Source of the DNA: Rutidosis leptorrhynchoides
Lineage: Eukaryota > Streptophyta > Magnoliopsida > Asterales > Asteraceae
Length of the DNA stretch: 64,000 bases
Assembly (NCBI RefSeq): GCF_046630445.1
Contig: NC_092342.1
Coordinates: 86,524,001-86,588,000, forward strand
Reading direction: 5' to 3'
Part shown: positions 13,533 to 25,616 of the stretch, one piece after another
Numbering within the stretch: position 1 is the first letter of the stretch
Layout: every line of letters starts with the position of its first letter
Position numbers and translations under genes: made by a program
Notes under the pieces: generated by a model
Seen by the model: the letters and a program-made list of their open reading frames with translations, nothing else
The model's database searches: none
What the model was told of the DNA's origin: nothing

Positions 13533-14778
13533 AAAGAAAGCGAAACGCTATAAAAAAAAGATTTCTATTAAGCTTTAATTCATTTTTATAAAAATATGTT
13601 TTATATAATACAATCAAAAATATAAAAGAAAAAGAAAAATATATATCTATATTTTTAAGTTTAGTTAAATTTAAAAAGTTTATATTTCTATTTATTGTGA
13701 AAAGTTATAAAAACTAATAAGTAAATTTTTCTTATTTATAAGTTTTATATAAATATTTTACAAAAATATAAAACAGAAAAAAAAAAGAGTAAAAATAATC
13801 GGGCCCGGTACTGTAGCAGCCCAATTTGTGATCCGAAATTCAGGCCCATGCGATCGCATGAACCGGAAGCTTCAAATCCATGCGACCGCATGGTGATGTC
13901 TGACACGTCTGAAACCTAGGACAGCCGAATTAGGGTTAAGTTAATTAATTATTATTATTATTAATTACCTAATTAGGGTTTATTTTAATAATAATTTAGT
14001 TTAGTTGTTATTTAATTTGTATTTTTAAGTTATAATTAGTTTTATTAATATATAAATTAATACTTTTATAAAATAATAATATAAAAATAATATTTTTATA
14101 AAAATTGTATTTTTTTTACAACTTTAAGTTTTATTTTTATATTTTATATCTTTTTATTCGTAATTTGTATTTTTCGTTCGTATTTAGTTTTAAGTCTAGT
14201 TTTTGCCGTAGTTATTTTATATTTCTAGATTTTTAGGTTTTGCCGTAAAATCCCTTAAGTGCTTTTTCTTTAGACTAAGATTTAGGTGCTTTAGAATTTT
14301 GCGACGCCATTTATATATTTTAGTGCCTTTTAAGTTATTGCCGTTTTGGATATAGAATTCCTTTTAAGCTTTAATATCTTTAGACGCAACTTTTAATATT
14401 TAGTTTTTAGAATACTAAGTTTCGACGCTTACTTTCTTTTTATTATTTTTCGACTTTTTATTTTTCGACATTTTTCGACGCACTCTTTTTCTTTCTTATT
14501 TCTCAACGCTCTAGTTTTTATGACATAGAATTTTCTTAATACTTTCTTATTTCTTCTCTAAAATTTCAAAACGAAAAATTATTTTAAGCGGTTAAATTGA
14601 TAGACATCCAAAATTTTCTGGTTCGTAGTAATAGTTGGATTTGTTAGTGGCGAGTTGTGGGCTTCCGATTTAAAGGGTCCTGGCTACCTGCTGCATCTAT
14701 TGGCTATTCGAAACGTGAGCAAAATCAGAAAAGTCTATTAATTTGATAACTTATATAATTTTTATCTTTATAACTAAC
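13533..14778 (+). other. Athila-like leader, first part
   Basis: Non-coding, AT-rich untranslated leader between PBS and gag. It holds two more near-palindromes, CATGCGATCGCATG (13847-13860) and CATGCGACCGCATG (13879-13892). It is interrupted at 14778 by element B and continues at 35332. Confidence 0.75.
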
Positions 14779-17220
14779 TGTAATGACCAGGAATTTTCTG
14801 ACCAAATTATACTTATGAGATTAATATTTACATAAATTAAACCATACCAACATGATAAGCAATCCAAATTGTTGAGACTTGTGTTTTTGAAAAGAGTTTT
14901 ACACAACGTTTGACCGTCCAATATGACCGATGATATCACGAACTATATAACATACGATAATTATACGTTTGTGTATATATATGTATTTATATATATTTAA
15001 CATGATCTAAGGATGGTTTAACATCTCATTGTGTACTAATTACAATGAGTTATAAGTATATTTTGAAACTACTAACTTAAGTTTTCAAAACGATAACTAT
15101 ACGTAACATTCTTTGATATATATACTTATAATCTATAATGCTTATACATGTATCGTATATATAATGTATTTAATCACTTTTTAAGGACTTAAATACATAA
15201 AACAATATAATTATATTCACAAAAGATAGCTATATTTGAATTCTCGTTCCGTTTCCTCAAGATTTCTATACGTATATCTAGGGTATATGTACCGGTATCA
15301 TACCCAACTTCTATACGTATTTACTATTGGTATATACACATCAAATCAACATCCTAATCAACATTATTACTGCTCTAGATATGAGGTAACTAGAATTTGT
15401 CAAGTAGTATGAATTATTAGTAAGAAAACAAAATTAGAAATCTTTTTCTTTCTTTATAAACTAAAAACGTTTTTATAAATGAACACCATTTCTTCACTCC
15501 ATTTTCTCATACCTACACCCTCATTTCTCTCTCAAAATACTCCTAACTTCATACTTGATCATCTCCAAGCATTTTCCCCATCATTTAACTTCAATTACAA
15601 GCCTTAAACACCATAAGAAAACTCTTTCAAGAACATATCAAAATAATCACCCATTTGAAGAAGTTTACTTCCAACCTTTGGATCTAACTCCACCACTCTT
15701 TGATTCCAAGATTATTTCTTATGTTTTGCAGTAACTTTGTCCAAGTAACTTGAGGTAGTAACCTTGTTCATAATCTTATTCAATTCATATTCATATAGCT
15801 ATCTTATTTTGTGGTATAAAATTTTAACAACAAGAACATAGTTTGAATGATTTCAAATTTGTTCGCAAACTAAATAGATCCTTCTAACTTGACTTTTAAA
15901 ACACTTCAAGACCTGTAATATATCATAATGATATGCTAACCTAACAAGATATAACTTGGTTTTACAAAGAACATCTTAAAAACTGAATCTACGTCGTCGG
16001 AGTGCAACCGGGGGCTGTTTTGGGTTGGAGAATTAAAAACCATCTTGAACTTTGAATTGAAAGTTCATATTCTGGAAAAATGATATTTCTTATGAATATG
16101 TTAACACATAAAAATTTCATGGTTTAACTCAAAGTGTAAGTATTTTTAGAAAAATGATCATTAAATGTTATTTTTATGATGGAAAATGATCACTTTCATA
16201 AGTTTCACCAAATTTTGACCTATAACCTATGATTTCGAATACAAACTAAGGTATTTTCAGTTCATATTCTTAAAATTTGACTCGATCCAAGGAAGTGGCA
16301 AGTTGAACCAATAAAAACGGAGTTGTAATGAAGAAACTACGACTAAAACAAGATTGGGTATCCGAAGCTAGTTTAGCTACGAAAATATTTGGAGAAAAAG
16401 TAAATTAATCATATCTTTTCTAATTAATATGATATTTTATATATAATTACTTATGATTTGATTTTATATATTTCAGGACCACCCGTAAATAACACGAGAA
16501 GATTAATCATAAGACCTCATGATTGTACGCAACACGTCATTTGACAACACGGTACTTTATGTACGCAACACGTCATTTGACAACATGGTACCATGGGTCG
16601 AGATTAATTCTGATCAATACGAATACGATGAGGTCTTTATTTATTTTATTTAAGTAACTAATTGTGGACCACTAACATCGGACTGCTAACTACGAACTAA
16701 GAAAATATTAAAAGTATTAAAAGTAGATATATATGTAACGATTACTTAAAAAGAAAATATGTTGATATATTATATATATGGTTAGGTTCGTGATATCTAT
16801 CGGAGACCAAGTCGAATTAAATACCTTCAAGGCAAAAGTGAGTTTCATTTTCTCCCTTTTTAATTGCTTTTGCAATATATATTTTTGGGCTGAGAATACA
16901 TGCGCTGCTTTTATACATGTTTACAAAATAGACACAAGTACTTCACAATATATTCTACGTTGAGTTGTACCACTGGCATATTTCCCTGTAGCTTGGTAAC
17001 TACTATTTACATGGGTATTGTAAACGCGAATCCTGTTAATAGATCTATCGGGCCTGACAACCCTAACCGGACTGGACGACCAGTATTCAACGGTTGCACA
17101 GTACTTCGTTTTGGTGACTACACTTGGTACGGTGTAGTGAGATTTCATAATAAAGGGAATATGCGACGTTGATTAAATGTTAAGTATGGTTACCAAGTGC
17201 TCAACCACTTAGAATGCTTT
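14779..17220 (+). repeat. Element B 5' LTR, main part
   Basis: TGTAATGACC start. It includes two tandem copies of ACGCAACACGTCATTTGAC (16527-16545 and 16563-16581) upstream of a TATA-like stretch (TTATATATATGG, about 16769-16780). It is cut at GCTTT by element C; the last 254 bp resume at 28514. Confidence 0.88.
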
Positions 17221-20110
17221 TGTCATAACCCGTCCTTAACCATAAGAACGAGTTAGATAACGTATGATTTCACTGCGAGGTATTGACCTCTATATGCGAC
17301 ATTTTTAAAAGAACAACTGCATTTATTTTACATTACAAACCATAACTCTTATGTTAATACAAGCTTTAGACAATATAAAGATGATTATCGTTTAGCGATA
17401 ATCTTAGACTTACAAACTTTACATGTGATGATAACAATACGATTTCTAGCATATTTTACATTACAATTCCTCGGATATGCAGTTTTATTTTTGACACAAA
17501 TATGCATACTCAAGATCTTGCTTAAATTCAACATGTTGCAGCGGAAGCTTCTAATTATCACCTGAGAATGAACATGTTTAAAACGTCAACATAAAGTTGG
17601 TGAGATATAGGTTTAATGCCGGCAGCAATATATATATATAGACCACAAGATTTCATATATAAACATTTTAATAAAAATATTCTAAGTGGTTGAGCACTTG
17701 GTAACCATACTTAACATTTAATCACGTCGCATATTCCCTTTATTATGAAATCTTACTACACCGTACCAAGTGTAGTCACGAAACGAAGTACTGTGCAACC
17801 GTTGAATACTGGTCGTCCAGTCCGGTTGGGGTTGTCAGGCCCGATAGATCTATCAACAGGATTCGCGTTTACAATACCGCTGTAAATAGTAGTTACCAAG
17901 CTACAGGGAAGTATGCCAGTGGTACAACTCAACGTAGAATATATTTTTCAGTTACTTGTGTCCATATCGTAAAACATAAAATACATGAATTCTCATCCCG
18001 AAATACTTAGAGTTTAAAAGTGGGACTATATACTCACTTTGCGTTGAAGATATATATATTTTGACTTGGTCTCCGGTTGATATCACGAACCTATCCATAT
18101 ATAATTTATCAATATATTTTCATTTTAAACAATCGTCACATATATATACTTATAATACTTTTAATGTCTTCTTAGTCCGTAGTTAGCAATTCAATTTTAA
18201 TGGTTCATATTTAGGTGTTTAATAAATAAATAAAACCCCCATCGAAATAAATAAAACCCCCATCGTATTTGTATTGGTCGGGATTAATCTTGACCCATGG
18301 TACCGTGTTGTCAAATGACGTGTTGCGTACATAAAGTACCGGTGTTGTCAAATGACGTGTTGCGTACGTACATGAGGTCTTATGATTAATCTTCTCGTGT
18401 TGTTTACGGGTGATCCTGAAATATATAAAATTAAATTATGAGTACATATATATAAAATATCATGTTATTTTAGAAAGATGTGATTTATTTAATTTTTCTC
18501 CAATTATTTTCGTGGCTAAACTAGTTTTGGATATCCGATCTTGTTTTGGTCATAGTTTCTTCGTTACAACTCCGTTTTCGTTAGTTCAACTTGCCACTTC
18601 CTTGGATCGAGTCCTTCTTTAAAAATATGAACTGTAAATACCTTAGTTTGTATTCAAAATCACAGGTCATAGGTCAAACTTTGGTGAAACTTATGAAGTT
18701 AATCATTTTCCCTTATGCAAACAACATTAAATGATTATTTTTCTAAAAATACTTATACTTTGAGTTAAATCATGAAATTTTTATGTGTTATCATATTCAT
18801 AGTAAATATCATTTTTCCAGAAAATAAACCTCCAATTCAAGGTTCAAAATAGTTTTTAATTATCCACCCAAAACAGCCCCCGGTTGCACTCCGACGTCGT
18901 AAATTCAGTTTTTAAGGTGTTCTTTGAAAAACCAAGTTATACCTTGTTAAATTAGCATATATTTATGATATATTACAGGTCTTGAAGTATTTTAAAAGTT
19001 AAGTTAGAAGGATCTATTTAGTTTGCAAACAAGTTTGAAATCATTCAAACTATGTTCTTGTTGTTAAAATTGTATACCATAAAATAAGATAGCTATATAT
19101 ATATGAATCGAATAAGGTTATGAACAAAGTTACTATCTCAAGTTACTTGGACAAGATTTCTGTGAAAGAGGAGTAAAAACCTAGAACCAAAAGAGTGATG
19201 GAATTGGATGAAAGTTTGGAAGCAACTTAAGACATAAACTTGAATTGAAAGTTGTATTTTTGTAGTGTTTTTGTTTGATCTTGTTATGGTGGTGTTTAAG
19301 GTGATTCTTGAGAGGATTTTTGCTGGAGTTCTTAGAGAGACATGAGGCTAGTAAGTGTGTGTGTTTAGCTAGAGAAATGATGATAGAAGTTGAACCAAAA
19401 TGAAGTGAGAATACCCCCATTAAAAACGTGAATGGGGGGGAATATGGACAAATTTCCAAGCTTGTAATCTTGTGTAATTAGTCATACAATCATACAAAGT
19501 AATTACCTTATACATAAGGCATGAACAAGGGCTGGTTGGTGGTGATTTGATGTGTATATACCAATAGTAAATACGTATAGAAGCTAGGTATGATACGGGT
19601 ACATATACTCTAGATATACGTATAGAATTCTTGTGAAAACGGAACGAGGATTCAAATATAGCTATATTTTGTGAATACACTTATATTGTTTTATGTATTT
19701 AAGTCCTTAAAAGTGATTAAATACATTACATATACGATATATGTATAAACATTATAGGTCATAAGTATTTATGTCAAATAACGTTACGTATGGTTATTGT
19801 TTTGAAAACTTAAGTTAGTAGTTTCAAAATATACTTATAACTTATTGTTATTAACACAAAATGAGGTATTACAACATCCTTAGATCATGTTAAATATGTA
19901 TATATACATATATATACACAAACGTATAATTATCATATGTTATATAGTTCGTGATATCATCGGTCAACTAGACGGTCAAACGTTGTGTAAAACTCTTTTC
20001 AAAAACATAAGTCTCAACAATTTGGATTGCTTATCATGTTGGTAAGGTTTAATTTATGTAAATATTAATCTTATAAATATAAATTGATCGAAAAAGTCCG
20101 GGTCATTACA
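17221..20110 (-). repeat. Element C 3' LTR (2890 bp)
   Basis: TGTCATAACCCG...GGGTCATTACA on the plus strand. It abuts the polypurine complement (GTACCTACCCGTT) at 20111. TGACGT-containing tandem boxes lie at about 18306-18366. Confidence 0.92.
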
Positions 20111-20212
20111 GTACCTACCCGTTAAATAAATTTCGTCCCGAAATTTTAAAATTGTACCTATTATGTGTCATCGGAAAAACAGATGTGGGTACTTTTGGTT
20201 CATTTGATCCTC

Positions 20213-23200
20213 TCATTCCCAAGTAAACTCGGGACCTCTTCGAGCATTCCAACGAACCTTAACGATCGGTATATTGCTCTGTTTGAGCCGTTTAATTTCA
20301 CGATCCATGATTTCGATTGGTTCTTCGATGAATTGTAGTTTCTCGTCGACATGGATTTCTTCAAGAGGAATGGTGAGGTCTTCCTTTGCAAGACACTTCT
20401 TAAGGTTTGAGACGTGAAAGGTATTATGTACTCCGGCGAGTTGTTGCGGTAACTCGAGTCGATAAGCTACCGGTCCAATGCGTTCGATGATCTTGAACTG
20501 GCCTACATATCTTGGGTTCAGTTTACCTCTTTTACCGAAACGTATTACACCTTTCCAAGGTGACACCTTTAGCATAACCATGTCACCGATCTGAAACTCT
20601 AATGATTTCCTTCGAACATCGGCGTAGCTCTTTTGGCGACTACGGGCTGTTTTCAATCTCTCCTTGATTTGTACTATCTTCTCAGTCGTTTCGTGTATGA
20701 TCTCGGGACCAGTTAATTGTCGATCTCCTACTTCATTCCAACAAATAGGAGATCTACACTTCCTTCCGTACAATGCTTCGAATGGCGCAGCTTTAATGCT
20801 CGCATGATAACTATTATTATACGAGAATTCTGCTAATGGTAGATATTTATCCCATCCGTTTCCAAAATCGATCACACATGCCCTGAGCATGTCTTCAAGA
20901 GTCTGAATTGTTCTTTCACTCTGCCCGTCGGTTTGCGGATGATATGCGGTGCTCATATCCAAACGAGTTCCTAGGGCCTCCTGTAGTGATTGCCAGAACT
21001 TTGATGTAAATCTACTATCACGATCGGATATAATGGAAATAGGTATTCCATGCCTTGAAACAATTTTCTTTATGTATAATCGTAATAGTTTCTCCATTCT
21101 ATCCGTTTCCTTTATAGGCAAGAAATGTGCAGATTTGGTGAGACGATCAACTATTACCCAAATGGTGTCATAACCCCAGGCAGTCTTAGGTAATTTTGTG
21201 ATGAAATCCATGGTAATACCATCCCATTTCCATTCCGGGATTTCTGGTTGTTGAAGTAATCCTGACGGCTTCTGGTGTTCTGCTTTGACTTTGGAACAAG
21301 TTAAACATTCCCCAACATATGTTACAACGTCTGTCTTCAAATTAGGCCACCAATAATGTGTCTTAAGATCTTGGTACATCTTTCCCACTCCAGGATGTAT
21401 CGAGTATCTTGTCTTATGTGCCTCGTTCAATATCAACTTCCTTAATCCACCCAACTTCGGTACCCAAATACGATTTGCAAAATATCGAATTCCATCTTCC
21501 CGTATAACGAGTTGCTTCTCATACTTCTTCATTATTTCATTTCCTATATATTCTTTAGTAAGTGCTTCTCGTTGAACTTCTTTGATTTGTGAGTTGAGAT
21601 TCATGCGAATTTTTATGTTCATCGCTCGTACTCGAATTGGTTCTCGTTCCTTTCTGCTTAGTGCGTCAGCCACCACATTCGCTTTCCCGGGATGATAACG
21701 AATTTCACAATCATAGTCGTTTATCAGCTCGACCCACCTACGTTGCCTCATGTTCAACTGTTTCTGATCAAAAATATGTTGAAGACTTTTATGATCAGTA
21801 AACACAGTGCATCTAACCCCATATAAGTAGTGTCTCCATATCTTCAACGCAAACACGACTGCTCCCAGTTCTAGATCATGCGTCGTATAATTCCGCTCGT
21901 GAATCTTCAATTGTCGAGATGCGTATGCAATAACTTTCTTTAGTTGCATAAGAACACAACCAAAACCTTGTCGCGAAGCGTCACAATATATTTCAAAATC
22001 ATCGTTCCCTTCAGGTAACGATAAAATAGGCGCCGTAGTTAACTTCTTCTTTAGTAATTGAAATGCGTTCTCCTGCTCTGAGGTCCATTCGTATTTCTTC
22101 CCTTTTTGCGTTAACGCTGTCAACGGCTTAGTTATTCGAGAAAAATCTTGAATAAACCTTCTATAATAACCGGCTAAACCCAAAAATTGGCGTATCTGCA
22201 TTGGTGTTTTAGGAGTTTCCCATTTTTCAATGGCTTCAATTTTTGCTGGATCAACCTGAATTCCTTTGCTACTAACAACGTGGCCAAGAAATTGCACTTC
22301 TTTCAACCAGAAAGCACACTTAGAAAATTTAGCGTATAGCTGTTCTTTTCTCAACAACTCTAATATTAACCTTAAATGCTGCTCATGCTCTTGCTCACTC
22401 TTGGAATAGATAAGAATGTCATCAATGAAAACAATAACAAACTTATCTAAATATGGACTACAAACTCGATTCATGAGGTCCATGAATACAGCTGGCGCAT
22501 TCGTCAATCCAAACGGCATGACCAAAAATTCGTAATGACCGTAACGTGTCCGAAAAGCAGTTTTCGGTATATCTTCTTCTTTGACGCGTAATTGATGATA
22601 GCCCGATCTTAGGTCAATTTTCGAGTACACACATGATCCTTGGAGTTGATCAAATAAGTCGTCAATTCTCGGTAGTGGATACCAATTTTTGATAGTTAAC
22701 TTATTTAATTCACGATAATCTATACACATCCTAAAAGATCCATCTTTCTTTTTAACAAATAGAATCGGAGCTCCCCACGGTGAAGTACTTGGTCGTATGA
22801 ATCCACGATCCAGTAATTCTTTTAACTGACTCTGAAGTTCTTTTAACTCGGACGGTGCAAGTCTATATGGAGCACGGGCTACTGGTACAGCTCCTGGTAC
22901 TAAATCTATTTGAAATTCTACAGATCTAAATGGAGGTAATCCCGGCAACTCTTCCGGAAAAACTTCAGGAAAATCTCTTGCCACAGGCACGTCGTTGATG
23001 CACTTCTCTTTTTCTTTCTTTTCGACTTTATTAACATGTGCTAGAATAGCATAACATCCCTTTTCTAAACACTTCTTGGCTTTCAAACAGCTAATGAGTT
23101 TTAGCTTTGAGTTACCCTTCTCTCCATAAATCATCACCGGCATTTTATCCTTACAAGGAATGCGAATTGCCTTCTTGGCACACACAACTTCAGCTCCTAC

Positions 23201-23737
23201 TTTGGACATCCAGTCCATGCCGACTATTACATCAAAACTTCCTAATTCTACGGGTATCAAGTCAATTTTAAACGTTTCTCCGGCTAAATTTATTTTACAA
23301 TCACGACAAATTTTATCGGCTTTAATTAGTTTACCATTAGCTAACTCAATCATGTACTTAGCATCTAGAGGTAATGATGAACAATTCAATTTAGTGTAAA
23401 AATTTCTACACACGTAACTTCTATCGGCACCAGTATCAAATATAATAGATGCTGATAAGTTATTAATGGTAAACGTACCCGTAACAAGCTCCGGGTCTTC
23501 ACATGCCTCTCTAGCATTAATAATAAATGCTCTCCCACGTGCAGGTCCGATATTCTTCTCTGGATTCGGGCACTGGCTCTTATAGTGACCTTGTTTTCCA
23601 CACCCATAACAAGTAATGGTAGCCAAAGCAGTTCTATTTGCATTGGTGGCAGGAGTCTTGGTACCATTTGTATTTGTAACGAGAGCCCTACAATCTTCAG
23701 CAAGATGACCCTTTCGATTACATTTGTTGCATACCAC
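20213..23737 (-). CDS. Element C pol: zinc knuckles, protease, RT, RNase H, integrase, chromodomain-like end
   Basis: 1174-codon open frame of a Tekay-like chromovirus. In order it has: [14 protein letters not shown] and [14 protein letters not shown] zinc knuckles (about residues 3-60); the aspartic protease active site [10 protein letters not shown] (about 105); RT with [27 protein letters not shown] and the catalytic FIDD; RNase H starting at [15 protein letters not shown]; integrase with an HHCC finger ([14 protein letters not shown]), ISDRDSRF and [11 protein letters not shown]; then a [13 protein letters not shown] module and a tail ending [16 protein letters not shown]. It would copy and integrate its own RNA and perhaps that of element B. 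This frame looks whole, although the element as a unit is broken upstream in gag. Confidence 0.9.
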   Translation of the reverse strand: MVCNKCNRKGHLAEDCRALVTNTNGTKTPATNANRTALATITCYGCGKQGHYKSQCPNPEKNIGPARGRAFIINAREACEDPELVTGTFTINNLSASIIFDTGADRSYVCRNFYTKLNCSSLPLDAKYMIELANGKLIKADKICRDCKINLAGETFKIDLIPVELGSFDVIVGMDWMSKVGAEVVCAKKAIRIPCKDKMPVMIYGEKGNSKLKLISCLKAKKCLEKGCYAILAHVNKVEKKEKEKCINDVPVARDFPEVFPEELPGLPPFRSVEFQIDLVPGAVPVARAPYRLAPSELKELQSQLKELLDRGFIRPSTSPWGAPILFVKKKDGSFRMCIDYRELNKLTIKNWYPLPRIDDLFDQLQGSCVYSKIDLRSGYHQLRVKEEDIPKTAFRTRYGHYEFLVMPFGLTNAPAVFMDLMNRVCSPYLDKFVIVFIDDILIYSKSEQEHEQHLRLILELLRKEQLYAKFSKCAFWLKEVQFLGHVVSSKGIQVDPAKIEAIEKWETPKTPMQIRQFLGLAGYYRRFIQDFSRITKPLTALTQKGKKYEWTSEQENAFQLLKKKLTTAPILSLPEGNDDFEIYCDASRQGFGCVLMQLKKVIAYASRQLKIHERNYTTHDLELGAVVFALKIWRHYLYGVRCTVFTDHKSLQHIFDQKQLNMRQRRWVELINDYDCEIRYHPGKANVVADALSRKEREPIRVRAMNIKIRMNLNSQIKEVQREALTKEYIGNEIMKKYEKQLVIREDGIRYFANRIWVPKLGGLRKLILNEAHKTRYSIHPGVGKMYQDLKTHYWWPNLKTDVVTYVGECLTCSKVKAEHQKPSGLLQQPEIPEWKWDGITMDFITKLPKTAWGYDTIWVIVDRLTKSAHFLPIKETDRMEKLLRLYIKKIVSRHGIPISIISDRDSRFTSKFWQSLQEALGTRLDMSTAYHPQTDGQSERTIQTLEDMLRACVIDFGNGWDKYLPLAEFSYNNSYHASIKAAPFEALYGRKCRSPICWNEVGDRQLTGPEIIHETTEKIVQIKERLKTARSRQKSYADVRRKSLEFQIGDMVMLKVSPWKGVIRFGKRGKLNPRYVGQFKIIERIGPVAYRLELPQQLAGVHNTFHVSNLKKCLAKEDLTIPLEEIHVDEKLQFIEEPIEIMDREIKRLKQSNIPIVKVRWNARRGPEFTWE

Positions 23738-23836
23738 ATTACAGTAGCCAGAGTGATGTTTGTGGCATCGGTTACATAAAGGATTTTGTCCTTTGTAACC
23801 AAAACTTAAACCACTACCCGCACCTTGCGTGATTTC

Positions 23837-24589
23837 TTATTTCTTAAAAGATTGTTGTTGGTTACCTCGATCATAATTTCCATTCCACTTTCTTTTGTTA
23901 CCTGATACCTTCACATCAGTATTGGATACTTTCTTATCCATGATGACCTGATCCATTAGCTCGTTTGCCATGGTTATAGCTTCATGAATTGTCTTAGGTT
24001 TCGATGCTGTAACATTTGCCTTGACCTTTTTGGGCAAACCATCTTTGTACATTTCAATCTTCCGTTCTTCGGTTGGAACCAATTCAGGACATAGCAAAAC
24101 TAATTCCATGAATCGCTGATTATAGTTGGTGATTTCAGTACCAACAACCTTCAGGCTTCATAATTCATCTTCCAACTTCCTAACCTCGTTCCTTGGACAA
24201 TACTCGTTGATTAACATTATTTTGAATTCTTCCCATGGGGTATCATAAGCTACATCTCCTCCTACAGCCTTCACATAATTTTTCCACCACGTGAGTGCAC
24301 TATCTTGTAAAGTGCACGATGCATACTTGGTCATGTCCTTTTCAACACAACCACTGATTTTAAACACAGTCTCCATCTTTTCTATCCACCGGGTTAAACC
24401 GATCGGTCCTTCTGTTCCACTGAATGATGAGGGCTTGCAAGCTTGAAAAGTTTTGTAGGTGCATCCTACACGAGGATTTGGGTTAACTGCAGCAGCTCTT
24501 GCAGCCTCGACCCATAACATTCTGTCGTTCACTCGCTGGTTGATGAATTCCTTGACTTCTTGTTCCGTCATTCGATTCAATCGCGTCAT
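23837..24589 (-). pseudogene. Element C gag region
   Basis: 24158-24589 encodes MTRLNRMTEQEVKEFINQRV, then TFQACKPSSFSGTEGPIGLT, the WIEKMETVF block, ALTWWKNY and EFKIMLINEYCPRNE: the retrotransposon gag domain of Asteraceae-type Tekay elements. 23837-24109 continues with EERKIEMYKDGLPKKVKANV and AITMANELMDQ. The region is broken. Capsid-type protein; the zinc knuckles follow in the downstream pol frame. Confidence 0.85.
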
Positions 24590-24957
24590 ATTCTTCTATA
24601 AGAATGAAAAGAAAATAATTATTCACATGGAATATTATAGATGTAGTGTATATTTACAGTACATTATAGCTTATTAATAATATGAACCAGGTATTATTAT
24701 AAAAGCCTTTTCTTCTTATTAGCGTTTTATAATTATATCTAGGGTAATACCTACCCGTTAATGTCCATACTTAATAGCTTAGTACATAACCAATTACTAC
24801 CATCTAAATAATACTTAACCATGGAAAATTATTGCATTTCATACTTCACTATTTTACATATGCTTATCTTACATCGAACATTAAGCAAACCACACTAATA
24901 ATATTATACAAAACAATATATGATCCCATGGTTTAATACGGCAGCGCATCGTTTGGT

Positions 24958-25428
24958 CTATTTTCTAGGACGTTTAGGTTCAAAGAATCGCTTAACGCTT
25001 ATCCTGGCTGTCTGCCTATATTTTGGCGGTGAGGCTGAAGAACTGGATGCCGGGATAGAACGAATAGGAATAGCGGGAATAGGGGTGGTAGTGTCTAGTG
25101 GAGTTGGTGCCACATCATCCTCACTAAACTCGGGATTTGAATTTTCTAATTCATTAGCCTTTCGTTTCTTTCCTAGTTCGAACTTGTCTTTCGTAATTTC
25201 TTGTATTTCTTCCTCGGGTTCACTTTCCTCCTCGGGTTCACTTTCCTCCTCGGGTTCACTTTCCTCCTCGGGTTCACTTTCCGGGTTCTCTATAGTTGGT
25301 TCATCCGGAATTTGTGAGTCTTCCCCAAAGATATTATTTTCGTCATCGGATAGGTTAATGACAGGAACACCATCTGAAGATTCTGGTTCGGAGTCGCTGA
25401 ATGTGATAACAAGTTTTGAGCCCGACAT
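24958..25428 (-). CDS. Element C extra ORF ahead of gag: acidic 156-aa protein with SEPEEE repeats
   Basis: Not a standard chromovirus gene and not recognised. It sits between the PBS (25603) and gag (24589). Residues 1-50 are acidic with two hydrophobic-acidic cores, LVITFSDSEPE (6-16) and VPVINLSDDE (21-30), which resemble SUMO-interaction motifs. Residues 51-74 are four tandem SEPEEE units, encoded by an 18-base repeat. KKRK (87-90) and the C-terminal KRPRK (152-156) look like nuclear targeting signals. The start is the first Met in frame, about 190 bases after the LTR. A nuclear accessory role is inferred only. The protein frame looks whole. The Ser-rich frame on the opposite strand is a shadow. 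Confidence 0.6.
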   Translation of the reverse strand: MSGSKLVITFSDSEPESSDGVPVINLSDDENNIFGEDSQIPDEPTIENPESEPEEESEPEEESEPEEESEPEEEIQEITKDKFELGKKRKANELENSNPEFSEDDVAPTPLDTTTPIPAIPIRSIPASSSSASPPKYRQTARISVKRFFEPKRPRK

Positions 25429-25602
25429 CTATCACACAACAACTAACCCATTAGTACTACATAATATTTACATATAAATTTTAACCAACAATGATAAGCA
25501 ATGGTTTTTAAATCAGACCCGGTCAAAGTCCAGACTTACTAATGTATCCTAACGACTTATCAGTTAGACACACTAATGCAAACCTGGTTCGCTAAGACCA
25601 CC

Positions 25603-25614
25603 GCTCTGATACCA
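25603..25614 (-). promoter_or_regulatory. Element C primer-binding site (initiator Met tRNA)
   Basis: TGGTATCAGAGC on the minus strand, two bases inside the 5' LTR edge at 25617. The sequence after it (GGTGGTCTTAGCGAACC) is shared with element B. Confidence 0.88.
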
Positions 25615-25616
25615 CA

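Noticed and set aside
16778-17172. Short frames inside B/C LTRs (repeated at 34630-35024, 18410-18622, 26806-27018)
   Set aside because: They recur only because the LTRs are copies, and they shift with small changes between copies.
24920-25477. Ser/Gly-rich 185-codon plus-strand frame
   Set aside because: Antisense shadow of the acidic ORF of element C; repeats mirror the SEPEEE units.
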